A stretch of DNA of 5,336 bases from Helicobacteraceae bacterium (GTDB taxonomy: Bacteria; Campylobacterota; Campylobacteria; Campylobacterales; Sulfurimonadaceae): contig WFOM01000127.1 in assembly GCA_015488075.1 (NCBI GenBank), forward strand, positions 1-5,336. Reading direction: 5' to 3'. Every line of letters begins with the position of its first letter. Within the stretch, counting starts at the first letter, position 1. The translations under genes were made by a program, and so were the position numbers. A model generated the notes under the pieces. The model had not been told where the DNA came from, did not search any database, and saw only the letters and a list, made by a program, of their open reading frames with translations. Positions 1 through 5,336 of this stretch are shown here, piece after piece.

Positions 1-233
1 GCTTTTTCTTTTGCCTCTTCATAAGCTCTTTGTGCATCACTTTCAAGCTTTTCGACTTTTAAAGTGGTTTTTTGCAAAAGCATTTGTGCTTCATTTTCTA
101 TGGCTGCCGCTTTTGCTTTTGCTTTTTCTACATATATATCAAAATTCGCACTGGTTAGTTTTTTAGAGACAAGATACCCTATAGCACCGCTGACTGCGGC
201 TATAACACCGCCTCCTATAATCTCTGCTATCAT
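1..233 (-). CDS. rny: Ribonuclease Y, N-terminal part (cut by the window edge)
   Basis: This is the first 77 codons of a leftward gene whose remainder lies outside the window. The translation begins MIAEIIGGGVIAAVSGAIGY, a hydrophobic, glycine/alanine-rich membrane segment (about residues 3-22). A long, charged, Ala/Glu/Lys-rich stretch follows (about 36-77, with EKAKAKAAAIENEAQ), as expected for a coiled coil. RNase Y is a membrane-anchored endoribonuclease that starts mRNA decay, with an N-terminal anchor, a coiled coil, then KH and HD domains. Only the anchor and coiled coil can be seen here, so the catalytic part is inferred. The ATG (231-233) directly follows the TAA of the upstream cyclo-ligase gene, and its Shine-Dalgarno GAGGAG lies inside the last codons of that gene, so the two are probably co-transcribed and coupled. 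The remembered Campylobacterota order (rny next to the cyclo-ligase, ftsY and radA) supports the name. Another membrane protein with a coiled coil is possible but less likely. Confidence 0.8.
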   Translation of the reverse strand, partial: MIAEIIGGGVIAAVSGAIGYLVSKKLTSANFDIYVEKAKAKAAAIENEAQMLLQKTTLKVEKLESDAQRAYEEAKEK

Positions 234-785
234 TTATCTCCTCTTTTCTAACCACCCCTCCGATGTAACTACTATATCACCATACACATCATAATCATCG
301 CAAATAGGTTTATCGATATAACATTTTTTTAACTGAACAAAAACTGTCCAAGGTTTTTTGTTTAATTTTTCAAAAAATCTGTCATACATACCTTTGCCAA
401 AACCTATTCTTTTAAAATTTTTATCATAACCTACTATCGGAACGATGGCTATATCTATATTTTTAAATTTTTTATAACTGTTACCCGCTTCATATATACC
501 AAACTTTTTTCTCTTAAGCGGTAATCTGTATGATACCATTTTAAAGCTTTTGTCTTCCATAAACGGAGTCAAAATTTGGGATTTTTTTCTAAAATGTTGT
601 AAAACCGGGATAACATTTGCCTCAAATTTGAGCGGAATGTAAAACAAAACCGTTTTAAACTGTCGTTTTTTAAGCAGTTTTAAAAGATTTTGCTGAACTT
701 TTTTGTTAAGATAGTATCTGTTTGGTATATCTTTTTGCAATTTTTTCAAACATTGTTTTCTAAATTGCTCTTTACTAATTATCAT
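234..785 (-). CDS. 5-formyltetrahydrofolate cyclo-ligase family protein
   Basis: This 183-residue cytoplasmic protein belongs to the 5-formyltetrahydrofolate cyclo-ligase (MTHFS) family. The family converts 5-formyl-THF to 5,10-methenyl-THF using ATP, returning a storage or inhibitory folate to one-carbon metabolism. Visible family motifs are the basic N-terminal helix with KEQFRKQCLKKL (residues 5-16), FGIYEAG (95-101) at the position of the usual FGI-x-EP, VPIVGYD (115-121), and the glycine-rich RIGFGKGMYDRFF (126-138), matching the family R-x-G-x-G-x-G-x-YD-R signature. The length is slightly below the usual ~190-200. I chose the ATG at 783-785 because TGAGGG lies 5 nt upstream. An in-frame TTG at 810-812 would add nine residues but lacks a comparable ribosome site. 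The stop codon abuts the rny start, and the gene is divergent from the thioredoxin-fold lipoprotein gene. The protein is very lysine-rich. The family call is firm; the exact substrate is inferred. Confidence 0.88.
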   Translation of the reverse strand: MIISKEQFRKQCLKKLQKDIPNRYYLNKKVQQNLLKLLKKRQFKTVLFYIPLKFEANVIPVLQHFRKKSQILTPFMEDKSFKMVSYRLPLKRKKFGIYEAGNSYKKFKNIDIAIVPIVGYDKNFKRIGFGKGMYDRFFEKLNKKPWTVFVQLKKCYIDKPICDDYDVYGDIVVTSEGWLEKRR

Positions 786-807
786 ATAAGCCCTCAGGTT
801 GTATAAT
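779..807 (+). promoter_or_regulatory. Rightward sigma70-type promoter for the lipoprotein-ftsY-radA operon
   Basis: A perfect -10 hexamer TATAAT lies at 802-807. Seventeen bases upstream, TTATCA (779-784) matches the -35 consensus TTGACA at four of six positions, although -35 boxes are often degenerate in Campylobacterota. The expected transcription start is near 814, giving a leader of about 23 nt before the ATG at 837, with AGAAGG (825-830) as ribosome site. The -35 region overlaps the start of the divergent cyclo-ligase gene. Confidence 0.6.
791..796 (-). promoter_or_regulatory. Ribosome binding site that fixes the cyclo-ligase start
   Basis: Read on the minus strand this is TGAGGG, 5 nt before the ATG at 783-785. 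It favours that start over the in-frame TTG at 810-812, which would extend the protein by nine residues. Confidence 0.65.
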
Positions 808-811
808 GTCA

Positions 812-823
812 ATAAAATTTTAT
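812..823. repeat. 12-bp perfect palindrome in the divergent spacer
   Basis: ATAAAATTTTAT is a perfect inverted repeat between the divergent genes. It lies just after the rightward -10 box and overlaps the putative leftward -10. It could be an operator, but palindromes made only of A and T are common in AT-rich spacers, so a role is unproven. Confidence 0.35.
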
Positions 824-825
824 CA
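817..825 (-). promoter_or_regulatory. Possible leftward extended -10 for cyclo-ligase and rny
   Basis: Read on the minus strand this is TGATAAAAT, fitting an extended -10 (TG-N-TAAAAT). It would give a start near 810 and a leader of about 25 nt before the ATG at 785. There is no recognisable -35, which would lie inside the lipoprotein gene. It overlaps the transcribed leader of the rightward operon, so the two promoters would be interlocked. This is inferred from spacing and motif only. Confidence 0.35.
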
Positions 826-836
826 GAAGGTTACAA

Positions 837-1397
837 ATGAAACATATGGTCAAAATCGCTTTTTTGTTTATAGTAATGTCTTTTATGGCAGGATGTTCAG
901 ATTCCAAAGAGAAAAAAGAACCTAAAAAACCCTCAAACCGGTTTGAACTAAATCTCACAAACGGACAAAAACTCTATCTAAAAAAAGAAAAAGATTCGTT
1001 TGTTATACAAAATAACGATAAGATCATACTTCTGGATATATTTGCAACCTGGTGCAAACCGTGCAAAGCAGAAACAAAAGTGCTCTCAGATATACAAAAA
1101 AGATACAAAGACAAACTAAAAGTTATATCCGTATCCATAGAACAGGATACCACTTTGGATGATCTTAGAAAATTTGCCCAACAACAAAACATAAACTACG
1201 ATATTGCAAAACTAAACGATGATTTTATCGACTACATAATGGAAAAAATAGGTATGAAAAACACTATGCCTCTGCCTACCATGGTGCTTATAAAAAACGG
1301 TAAAATCATAAACTACTATGTTGGTGCTACCGAAGAAGAGTTTATAATATCCGACATAAAACTGGCACTAAATTACAAACCAAAGAGTGAGAAATGA
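837..1397 (+). CDS. Thioredoxin-fold lipoprotein, TlpA/ResA-like
   Basis: This 186-residue protein is predicted to be exported and lipid-anchored. The N-terminus has a short basic start, a hydrophobic core (residues 7-18) and a lipobox M-A-G-C with the lipidated cysteine at C20. A Lys/Glu/Pro-rich linker (23-33) follows. The thioredoxin-like domain begins near residue 36 and carries the redox motif WCKPC (72-76) in the context [11 protein letters not shown]; the cis-proline loop LPT is at 146-148. Proteins of this kind reduce or exchange disulfides on the periplasmic side, for example during cytochrome c maturation; the actual partner cannot be told from the window. The start has AGAAGG 6 nt upstream. 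The TGA stop overlaps the ftsY ATG in ATGA, so the two are translationally coupled. C20 is followed by Ser-Asp, which does not clearly decide between inner and outer membrane. Only three cysteines are present: the lipid anchor and the active pair. Confidence 0.88.
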   Translation: MKHMVKIAFLFIVMSFMAGCSDSKEKKEPKKPSNRFELNLTNGQKLYLKKEKDSFVIQNNDKIILLDIFATWCKPCKAETKVLSDIQKRYKDKLKVISVSIEQDTTLDDLRKFAQQQNINYDIAKLNDDFIDYIMEKIGMKNTMPLPTMVLIKNGKIINYYVGATEEEFIISDIKLALNYKPKSEK

Positions 1398-2284
1398 TAG
1401 GTTTTATAAAAAAATCTCTTCAAAAAACTGCAGATGCCATAAAAAGCATAGTTCCCGAAAAAAAAGAATCAATCTCAAAAGATGAGCTTGAAGAGATACT
1501 TCTTGAAGCCGATGTCGAATACGACCTGGTAGAGGAGATACTTGATTCTATAAAATCCAAAAGCATAAAAAGAGACAAACTCAGACAAAAACTCTTGGAA
1601 TGTTTCAGTGATGTTGAAAAGAAAGACACAACACCACAAAAACCTTTTGTTGAACTTATCATAGGAGTAAACGGTGCCGGCAAAACAACAACCATAGCAA
1701 AACTTGCCAACAGATACAAAGATAGTGGTAAAACAGTTATGCTTGGTGCGGCAGACACATTTAGAGCAGCAGCCATAGAACAGCTTTCAAGATGGGCTGA
1801 GATTTTAGATGTGCCTATAGTTGCCACAAAACAGGGGCATGACCCAAGTGCTGTCGCATTTGATACCATAAGCTCTGCAAAAGCAAAAGGTATAGACAAT
1901 GTTATCATAGATACCGCAGGAAGACTACACAACCAGACAAATCTCTCAAATGAGCTAAAAAAGATAAAAAGGATCTGCCAAAAAGCACTTGATGGTGCTC
2001 CACACAGAACTTTGCTTATACTTGACGGAACACAGGGAAACTCTGCCATAGCCCAGGCAAAAGCTTTTGATGAGATGATAGGAGTTGACGGTATTATCAT
2101 AACCAAACTTGACGGCACGGCAAAGGGAGGAAGTGTTTTTAGTATAGCAAAATCTCTAAAACTTCCCATACTTTTTATAGGCACAGGCGAAAAGCCAGAA
2201 AATCTGGCAGAATTTGACAAAGAAGAGTTTGTTGACGGCATACTTGATGCAGTATTTGTAGAAGAAAAAGATGGCGAAAACTAA
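1394..2284 (+). CDS. ftsY: Signal recognition particle receptor FtsY
   Basis: FtsY is the GTPase that docks SRP-ribosome complexes at the inner membrane and hands nascent membrane proteins to the Sec translocon. The 296-residue protein has the full NG core: a helical N domain (about 1-83, with [12 protein letters not shown] at 30-41), the P-loop GVNGAGKT (91-98), DTFRAAA (121-127), the DTAGR switch (173-177), the guanine-specificity motif TKLDG (237-241) and the C-terminal G-T-GE-x-P-ENL region (263-271). [11 protein letters not shown] separates FtsY from its paralogue Ffh, as does the absence of a C-terminal methionine-rich M domain. There is no long acidic A domain as in E. coli; membrane contact probably uses the short amphipathic N-terminus [12 protein letters not shown]. 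The start overlaps the preceding stop by 4 nt (ATGA), preceded only by a weak GAGTGAG, which suggests coupled translation. The 3' end overlaps radA by 14 nt. Confidence 0.97.
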   Translation: MIGFIKKSLQKTADAIKSIVPEKKESISKDELEEILLEADVEYDLVEEILDSIKSKSIKRDKLRQKLLECFSDVEKKDTTPQKPFVELIIGVNGAGKTTTIAKLANRYKDSGKTVMLGAADTFRAAAIEQLSRWAEILDVPIVATKQGHDPSAVAFDTISSAKAKGIDNVIIDTAGRLHNQTNLSNELKKIKRICQKALDGAPHRTLLILDGTQGNSAIAQAKAFDEMIGVDGIIITKLDGTAKGGSVFSIAKSLKLPILFIGTGEKPENLAEFDKEEFVDGILDAVFVEEKDGEN

Positions 2285-3617
2285 AACAACTTTTGAATGC
2301 CAACATTGCGGCTGGACAACATCAAAATGGGTTGGTAAATGCCCAAACTGCGGTGCTTGGGACTCTTTGGTAGAGCTTAACAAAGAACAGGTTGAATTTT
2401 TAAAAAAACAAAAAAACAGCTCAACTCTTGAAGCAAAAGCAAAATCTATAAAAGATATAAAAGAGGAGGAGATAAAGAGATTTTCCTCTTATGATAGTGA
2501 ACTTGACAATGTTTTGGGAGGCGGGATAGTTCCAGGCTCATTAACACTTATAGGTGGGAGTCCGGGTGTCGGAAAATCAACCCTTCTTCTAAAGATAGCT
2601 TCAAACCTAAGCAAAAACGGTAAAAATGTTTTGTATGTCTCCGGTGAAGAATCCGCCTCACAAATAAAACTAAGAGCTAACAGACTGGATGCAAACGAAG
2701 ACACCCTTTATCTTTTAAGTGAGATAAGACTTGAACAGATTTTAGCTGAACTTGAATTCAGAGAGTATGACTTTTTGATTATAGACTCCATCCAGACCAT
2801 ATACTCAGAAAACATATCTTCAGCACCCGGTAGTGTTACACAGGTCAGACAGATAACTTTTGAGCTTATGAGAGTTGCAAAAGAAAAAGAGCTTGCCACT
2901 TTTATCATAGGACATATAACAAAAGATGGAAGCATAGCAGGACCTAGAATCTTAGAGCATATGGTAGATACGGTGCTTTATTTTGAAGGTGACAGCTCAA
3001 AAGAGCTTAGAATCCTTAGAGGTTTTAAAAACCGCTTTGGTGCCACAAGTGAGATAGGTGTTTTTGAGATGAGAAGTGACGGACTTTTTAGTGCCGGTGA
3101 CATCTCTTCAAGATTTTTTAACCGCAACTCAAACCAACCGGGCTCGGCTTTGACTGTTGTTATGGAAGGCTCAAGACCTATCATACTTGAAGTTCAGGCA
3201 CTTGTCAGTGAATCACATCTGCCAAATGCAAAAAGGCAGGCAACAGGTTTTGACAACAACAGACTAAATATGCTTTTGGCACTTTTGGAGCGAAAACTTG
3301 ATATACCGCTGTCAAGTTTTGATGTATTTGTAAATATAACCGGAGGTATAAAGATAACCGAACCTTCTGCAGACCTTGCAGTTTTGGCAGCGATTATAAG
3401 CAGTTTTAGAAATAGAGCAGTATCAAAAGAAACGGTTTTTATAGGTGAAGTGAGTCTTGTCGGAGACATAAGAGAAGTCTTTGGGCTTGATGCAAGACTT
3501 AAAGAAGCCAAACTCCAAAACATCACAAAAGCGATAACGGCAAAAAAACCTGTAGAAAAAACAGGTATAAAAGTTTACGAAGTAAATGAAGTAACAAAAC
3601 TGATAGATTGGTTTTAA
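2271..3617 (+). CDS. radA: DNA repair and recombination protein RadA (Sms)
   Basis: RadA is a DnaB-like hexameric motor of the RecA superfamily that drives branch migration during homologous recombination and repair. All its parts are present in 448 residues: an N-terminal zinc ribbon with C10-x2-C13 and C24-x2-C27, the ATPase core with Walker [11 protein letters not shown] (95-104), the SGEES motif (124-128), Walker B LIIDSIQT (169-176), the GHITKDG-x-IAGPR stretch (214-226), the RadA-specific KNRFG (253-257), and a C-terminal Lon-protease-like domain (about 275-448). The length is normal for the family. The ATG lies 14 nt inside the end of ftsY in another frame, with only a purine-rich GAAGAAAAAG before it, so translation probably depends on ribosomes leaving ftsY. 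This start is needed to keep the zinc ribbon. No hairpin terminator follows, so some transcription may read into the next cluster. Confidence 0.97.
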   Translation: MAKTKTTFECQHCGWTTSKWVGKCPNCGAWDSLVELNKEQVEFLKKQKNSSTLEAKAKSIKDIKEEEIKRFSSYDSELDNVLGGGIVPGSLTLIGGSPGVGKSTLLLKIASNLSKNGKNVLYVSGEESASQIKLRANRLDANEDTLYLLSEIRLEQILAELEFREYDFLIIDSIQTIYSENISSAPGSVTQVRQITFELMRVAKEKELATFIIGHITKDGSIAGPRILEHMVDTVLYFEGDSSKELRILRGFKNRFGATSEIGVFEMRSDGLFSAGDISSRFFNRNSNQPGSALTVVMEGSRPIILEVQALVSESHLPNAKRQATGFDNNRLNMLLALLERKLDIPLSSFDVFVNITGGIKITEPSADLAVLAAIISSFRNRAVSKETVFIGEVSLVGDIREVFGLDARLKEAKLQNITKAITAKKPVEKTGIKVYEVNEVTKLIDWF

Positions 3618-3655
3618 TTTTTGTTTATTTTTATATTTTTTTCTAAAATTTAAGC

Positions 3656-3661
3656 TATAAT
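3656..3661 (+). promoter_or_regulatory. Promoter -10 box for the orf87-carbonic anhydrase-fliL cluster
   Basis: A perfect TATAAT follows a strongly T-rich stretch with spaced T-runs (3613-3650). This is the style of housekeeping promoter known in Campylobacter and Helicobacter, where -35 boxes are weak or absent; none is visible here. The expected start is near 3668, which leaves a very short leader with AAGG (3672-3675) as ribosome site 6 nt before the ATG at 3682. Confidence 0.6.
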
Positions 3662-3681
3662 AAAAATAAAAAAGGTTTTTC

Positions 3682-3945
3682 ATGATAAATGCAGAAGTCA
3701 GAAGCGAGGAGATGTTTGTAAGGCTGTCTATAGCTTTTAATACGGATGAAGAAAAAAAATGTGTTGTTAATACTGTTGATGCTATACTGAAAAAACACAA
3801 GCTTGACAAAGATGCCGATATACATTTTACATCAAGTTCTGATAAAACCATAATGGTTATAGAGTTTCATGAAGACAGAAACAGAGAACCTGGTGAGGTT
3901 TTTGAAGAGATTATAAAAACATTGAATGTTGAATGTATAATATAG
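3682..3945 (+). CDS. Small protein of unknown function, 87 residues
   Basis: I do not recognise this protein. The frame is well supported as a gene: AAGG lies 6 nt before the ATG, a TATAAT box sits upstream, the stop is 12 nt from the next gene, and the composition is that of a folded, soluble, acidic protein. By eye the pattern is strand (11-19, MFVRLSIAF), helix (21-40), strand (45-51), strand (55-63, KTIMVIEFH), helix (70-80), strand (82-87). This beta-alpha-beta-beta-alpha-beta order would fit a ferredoxin-like or ACT-like fold, but that is inference. There is no signal peptide or membrane segment, and only two cysteines (C27, C85), so no metal site is obvious. Its position suggests co-transcription with carbonic anhydrase and fliL, but gives no clear function. 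Confidence 0.8.
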   Translation: MINAEVRSEEMFVRLSIAFNTDEEKKCVVNTVDAILKKHKLDKDADIHFTSSSDKTIMVIEFHEDRNREPGEVFEEIIKTLNVECII

Positions 3946-3946
3946 C

Positions 3947-3950
3947 GGAG
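3947..3950 (+). promoter_or_regulatory. Ribosome binding site supporting a TTG start
   Basis: GGAG lies 7 nt before TTG (3958-3960). An in-frame TAG at 3952-3954 rules out any start further upstream, and the first in-frame ATG is at codon 50, beyond the catalytic CSDSR motif. TTG is therefore the only sensible start for the carbonic anhydrase. Confidence 0.75.
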
Positions 3951-3957
3951 ATAGTGT

Positions 3958-4605
3958 TTGAACCTTTTAGAGTATGCAAAAGGAAACGAACTTTTTAAAA
4001 AATATTTTAAACAAAACAAAGATGATCTGCTAAATCTTGTAAAAAACGGACAAAAACCAAAAGCCCTGTTTATAGGATGCAGTGATTCCAGAGTCATACC
4101 CGATATGATGCTACAGACAAAGCCGGGAGATTTGTTTGTTCTAAGAAATGTGGGAAACTTTGTTCCTCCATACAAACCCGACAATGATTTTCATGCAACC
4201 GCAAGCGGTATAGAGTATGCTATCAGTGTTTTAAAAGTTAAAGAGGTTATAGTATGCGGACATTCATACTGCGGTGCATGTGCATCACTTTACGAAGATA
4301 TAGATGATCCAAATCTAACACACACTGTAAAATGGCTAGAACTTGGCAAAAAAGCCAAGCAGAGTGCTCTTTTGGCTCTTGGCAAAAATGCAGACAGAGA
4401 CGATTTGCTAAGAGCAACCGAAAAATTATCCATAATTTTTCAGATAGAAAACCTTTTAACCTATCCAAAAGTTAAAAAAAGGTTTGAAAATGGCGATTTA
4501 CACATACACGGATGGTATTATCACATAGAATCAGGCTCTATAGAGTATTATGATGCCGAAAATGATGAGTTCAGACCACTTGGAGAATTAACAAAAAAGG
4601 AGTGA
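3958..4605 (+). CDS. Beta-class carbonic anhydrase
   Basis: This 215-residue cytoplasmic zinc enzyme interconverts CO2 and bicarbonate. The beta-class signature is complete: IGCSDSR (39-45) gives zinc ligand C41 and the D43/R45 catalytic dyad, and GHSYCGAC (101-108) gives ligands H102 and C105. LRNVGN (62-67) and the A-S-G-IEYA helix (82-88) are also typical. The length fits the family, and there is no signal peptide. The start codon is TTG, fixed by GGAG 7 nt upstream and an in-frame stop just before. The gene follows the 87-residue protein by 12 nt and precedes fliL by 4 nt; its last codons contain the fliL ribosome site. Such enzymes supply bicarbonate for carboxylation reactions or support growth at low CO2. 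No carboxylase or bicarbonate transporter gene is in view, so the specific role is open. Confidence 0.95.
   Translation: MNLLEYAKGNELFKKYFKQNKDDLLNLVKNGQKPKALFIGCSDSRVIPDMMLQTKPGDLFVLRNVGNFVPPYKPDNDFHATASGIEYAISVLKVKEVIVCGHSYCGACASLYEDIDDPNLTHTVKWLELGKKAKQSALLALGKNADRDDLLRATEKLSIIFQIENLLTYPKVKKRFENGDLHIHGWYYHIESGSIEYYDAENDEFRPLGELTKKE
4597..4602 (+). promoter_or_regulatory. Strong fliL ribosome binding site inside the carbonic anhydrase gene
   Basis: AAGGAG lies 7 nt before the fliL ATG and is formed by the last two sense codons (Lys-Glu) of the carbonic anhydrase gene. It fixes the fliL start and ties the two genes together in one transcript. Confidence 0.75.
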
Positions 4606-4609
4606 ATGT

Positions 4610-5161
4610 ATGGCTGAAGAAGAAAAAAAAGAAGAAGAAAACGAAGAAGGCGGTGAAAAAAAATCAAGCAAAATGATGATGATAATTATCATAGTTGTTT
4701 TATTGCTGGTAATTATCATAGGTGCTGTTGTAACTGTCCTTCTTTTGAGTGATGACGAAGAAGCAGTCCAAAAAGAACAACCGCAAAAAGTTGAAAAGAA
4801 AGTCAAAAAGAAAAAGCATACTTCCATAAGTGATGAAGAGTTAAGAAAATTAAGCGAGGTAGGACCTCTGTATCCGCTGGATACTTTTACTGTCAACCTT
4901 AAAAGCGACAGTGGAAGAAGATACCTAAAAGTCACTATGGACCTTGAACTAAGCGGCCCCGAACTTACAGCCGAGCTTGATGCAAAAACAGCAGTTATAA
5001 GAGACAGAATAATAAGGATACTTACTTCAAAAACACTTGAAGAGGTAAGTTCAAGAAAAGGTAAAAACAAGCTCTCAGCCCAGATTATGGATGCACTAAA
5101 CATGATGCTTGATGACGGCGAGATAAAAGGTGTGTATTTTACCGAATTTGTTATACAGTAA
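4610..5161 (+). CDS. fliL: Flagellar basal body-associated protein FliL
   Basis: FliL is a single-pass inner membrane protein that surrounds and supports the stator units of the flagellar motor. The 183-residue product has the family layout: a short cytoplasmic tail that is extremely acidic and lysine-rich (1-21), one transmembrane helix (about 22-46, an Ile/Val/Leu run after KMMM), a charged linker (48-82, with KVEKKVKKKK at 60-69), then a periplasmic domain that opens with the typical PLYPLDTFTVNL (86-97) and continues with RRYLKVTMDLEL (103-114). The C-terminus ends in VYFTEFVIQ, matching the family habit of finishing on a strand with F-x-E-F-V-I-Q. The start has AAGGAG 7 nt upstream. No other flagellar gene is in the window, and a terminator follows directly, so fliL sits at the end of a non-flagellar cluster. 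Confidence 0.93.
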   Translation: MAEEEKKEEENEEGGEKKSSKMMMIIIIVVLLLVIIIGAVVTVLLLSDDEEAVQKEQPQKVEKKVKKKKHTSISDEELRKLSEVGPLYPLDTFTVNLKSDSGRRYLKVTMDLELSGPELTAELDAKTAVIRDRIIRILTSKTLEEVSSRKGKNKLSAQIMDALNMMLDDGEIKGVYFTEFVIQ

Positions 5162-5178
5162 TCTTTAAAAAACTCTTT

Positions 5179-5208
5179 AAACTTTTGGCAAATATGCCAA
5201 AAGTTTTT
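5179..5208 (+). terminator. Intrinsic terminator after fliL
   Basis: A perfect 12-bp stem, AAACTTTTGGCA (5179-5190) and TGCCAAAAGTTT (5195-5206), closes a 4-nt AATA loop. The right arm merges into a run of five T (5204-5208). It starts 18 nt after the fliL stop. The T-run is short and partly inside the stem, but the hairpin is the strongest in the window and marks the likely end of the orf87-carbonic anhydrase-fliL transcript. Confidence 0.8.
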
Positions 5209-5243
5209 CCTCAAATATAGCTTTATCCTCAAATTATTACTCC

Positions 5244-5262
5244 ACCAATAAATATTCTTGGT
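5244..5262. repeat. Imperfect 19-bp inverted repeat, possible operator
   Basis: ACCAATAAATATTCTTGGT has outer arms ACCAA and TTGGT plus an inner AA/TT match, so seven of nine base pairs are symmetrical. It lies between the fliL terminator and the right-edge promoter boxes, about 28 bp upstream of the possible -35. It does not match a regulator site I recognise, and chance is possible. Confidence 0.3.
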
Positions 5263-5289
5263 AAACAGTAAAAATATTTTTTTGTTTTT

Positions 5290-5318
5290 TTGATTAAAAT
5301 ATCATCAATTTTTATAAT
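5290..5318 (+). promoter_or_regulatory. Rightward promoter near the right edge
   Basis: TTGATT (5290-5295), a 17-bp spacer and TATAAT (5313-5318) make a good sigma70-type promoter, with T-runs just upstream. It points out of the window toward an unseen gene. Its predicted start (about 5325) falls next to a second TATAAT box. Confidence 0.5.
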
Positions 5319-5326
5319 TAATAGTG

Positions 5327-5332
5327 TATAAT
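5327..5332 (+). promoter_or_regulatory. Second TATAAT box at the right edge
   Basis: TATAAT recurs 14 bp after the first box, within a repeated TATAATTA (5313-5320 and 5327-5334). It has no clear -35, but the T-rich upstream region suits Campylobacterota promoters. Either box could be the active one; the target gene is outside the window. Confidence 0.4.
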
Positions 5333-5336
5333 TACC

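Noticed and set aside
64..294. A 76-codon plus-strand frame at the left edge.
   Set aside because: It is antisense to the RNase Y N-terminus and the end of the cyclo-ligase gene. Its apparent signal-like peptide comes from the complement of Ala/Lys-rich coiled-coil codons.
786..812. A nine-residue longer cyclo-ligase starting at TTG 810-812.
   Set aside because: The TTG has no good ribosome site, whereas the ATG at 783-785 has TGAGGG 5 nt upstream and begins where the family helix begins.
1420..2241. A 273-codon open frame on the minus strand opposite ftsY.
   Set aside because: It lies wholly antisense to a complete FtsY with all GTPase motifs. The translation is Ser/Phe-rich low complexity with no recognisable domain, as expected for a shadow frame.
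3618..3655. The T-rich stretch after radA considered as a terminator.
   Set aside because: No stem precedes the T-runs. Spaced T-runs directly before a TATAAT box are better read as promoter DNA.
4342..4388. A 6-bp hairpin (CTTGGC, six A, GCCAAG) with a nearby repeat of CTTGGCAAAAA inside the carbonic anhydrase gene.
   Set aside because: It has no T-run on the coding strand, and the repeat is explained by two Leu-Gly-Lys codon sets (LGKKAK and LGKNA). It is probably chance.
4588..5232. A 214-codon open frame on the minus strand opposite fliL.
   Set aside because: It is antisense to a convincing FliL, runs through the terminator hairpin, and consists of Ser/Ile/Phe runs produced by the complement of Glu/Lys codons.

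Overview
This 5.3 kb window is low-GC chromosomal DNA that most resembles a Campylobacterota (epsilonproteobacterial) genome. Three things suggest this: the AT-rich base composition, promoters made of a TATAAT box preceded by T-rich runs, and the gene order. That order is a leftward pair (RNase Y, 5-formyltetrahydrofolate cyclo-ligase) facing a rightward trio (thioredoxin-fold lipoprotein, ftsY, radA). I recall the same arrangement in Campylobacter jejuni and relatives. The genus cannot be fixed from the sequence alone.

Layout. Positions 1-233 (minus) hold the N-terminal part of rny, which runs off the left edge. Positions 234-785 (minus) hold the cyclo-ligase gene, whose stop codon abuts the rny start, so the two form a leftward operon. 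A 51-bp divergent spacer (786-836) carries a convincing rightward -10 box, a probable leftward extended -10 and a short palindrome. Positions 837-3617 (plus) are a tightly packed operon: a TlpA/ResA-like lipoprotein, FtsY (4-bp ATGA overlap) and RadA (14-bp overlap). After a 64-bp T-rich gap with a TATAAT box, a second rightward cluster follows: an unrecognised 87-residue protein, a beta-class carbonic anhydrase that starts with TTG, and FliL (3682-5161). It ends at a strong hairpin at 5179-5208. The last ~130 bp is non-coding and holds an imperfect inverted repeat and one or two promoter-like boxes pointing out of the right edge.

The genes are mostly housekeeping: mRNA turnover, folate salvage, extracytoplasmic thiol redox chemistry, membrane protein targeting, recombination repair, CO2/bicarbonate interconversion and the flagellar motor. 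They look like co-transcribed neighbours, not one pathway. I see no mobile element, CRISPR array, tRNA, rRNA, toxin-antitoxin pair or defence system. The least explained parts are the 87-residue protein and the right-edge regulatory DNA. I found no strong evidence of a novel multi-gene system.
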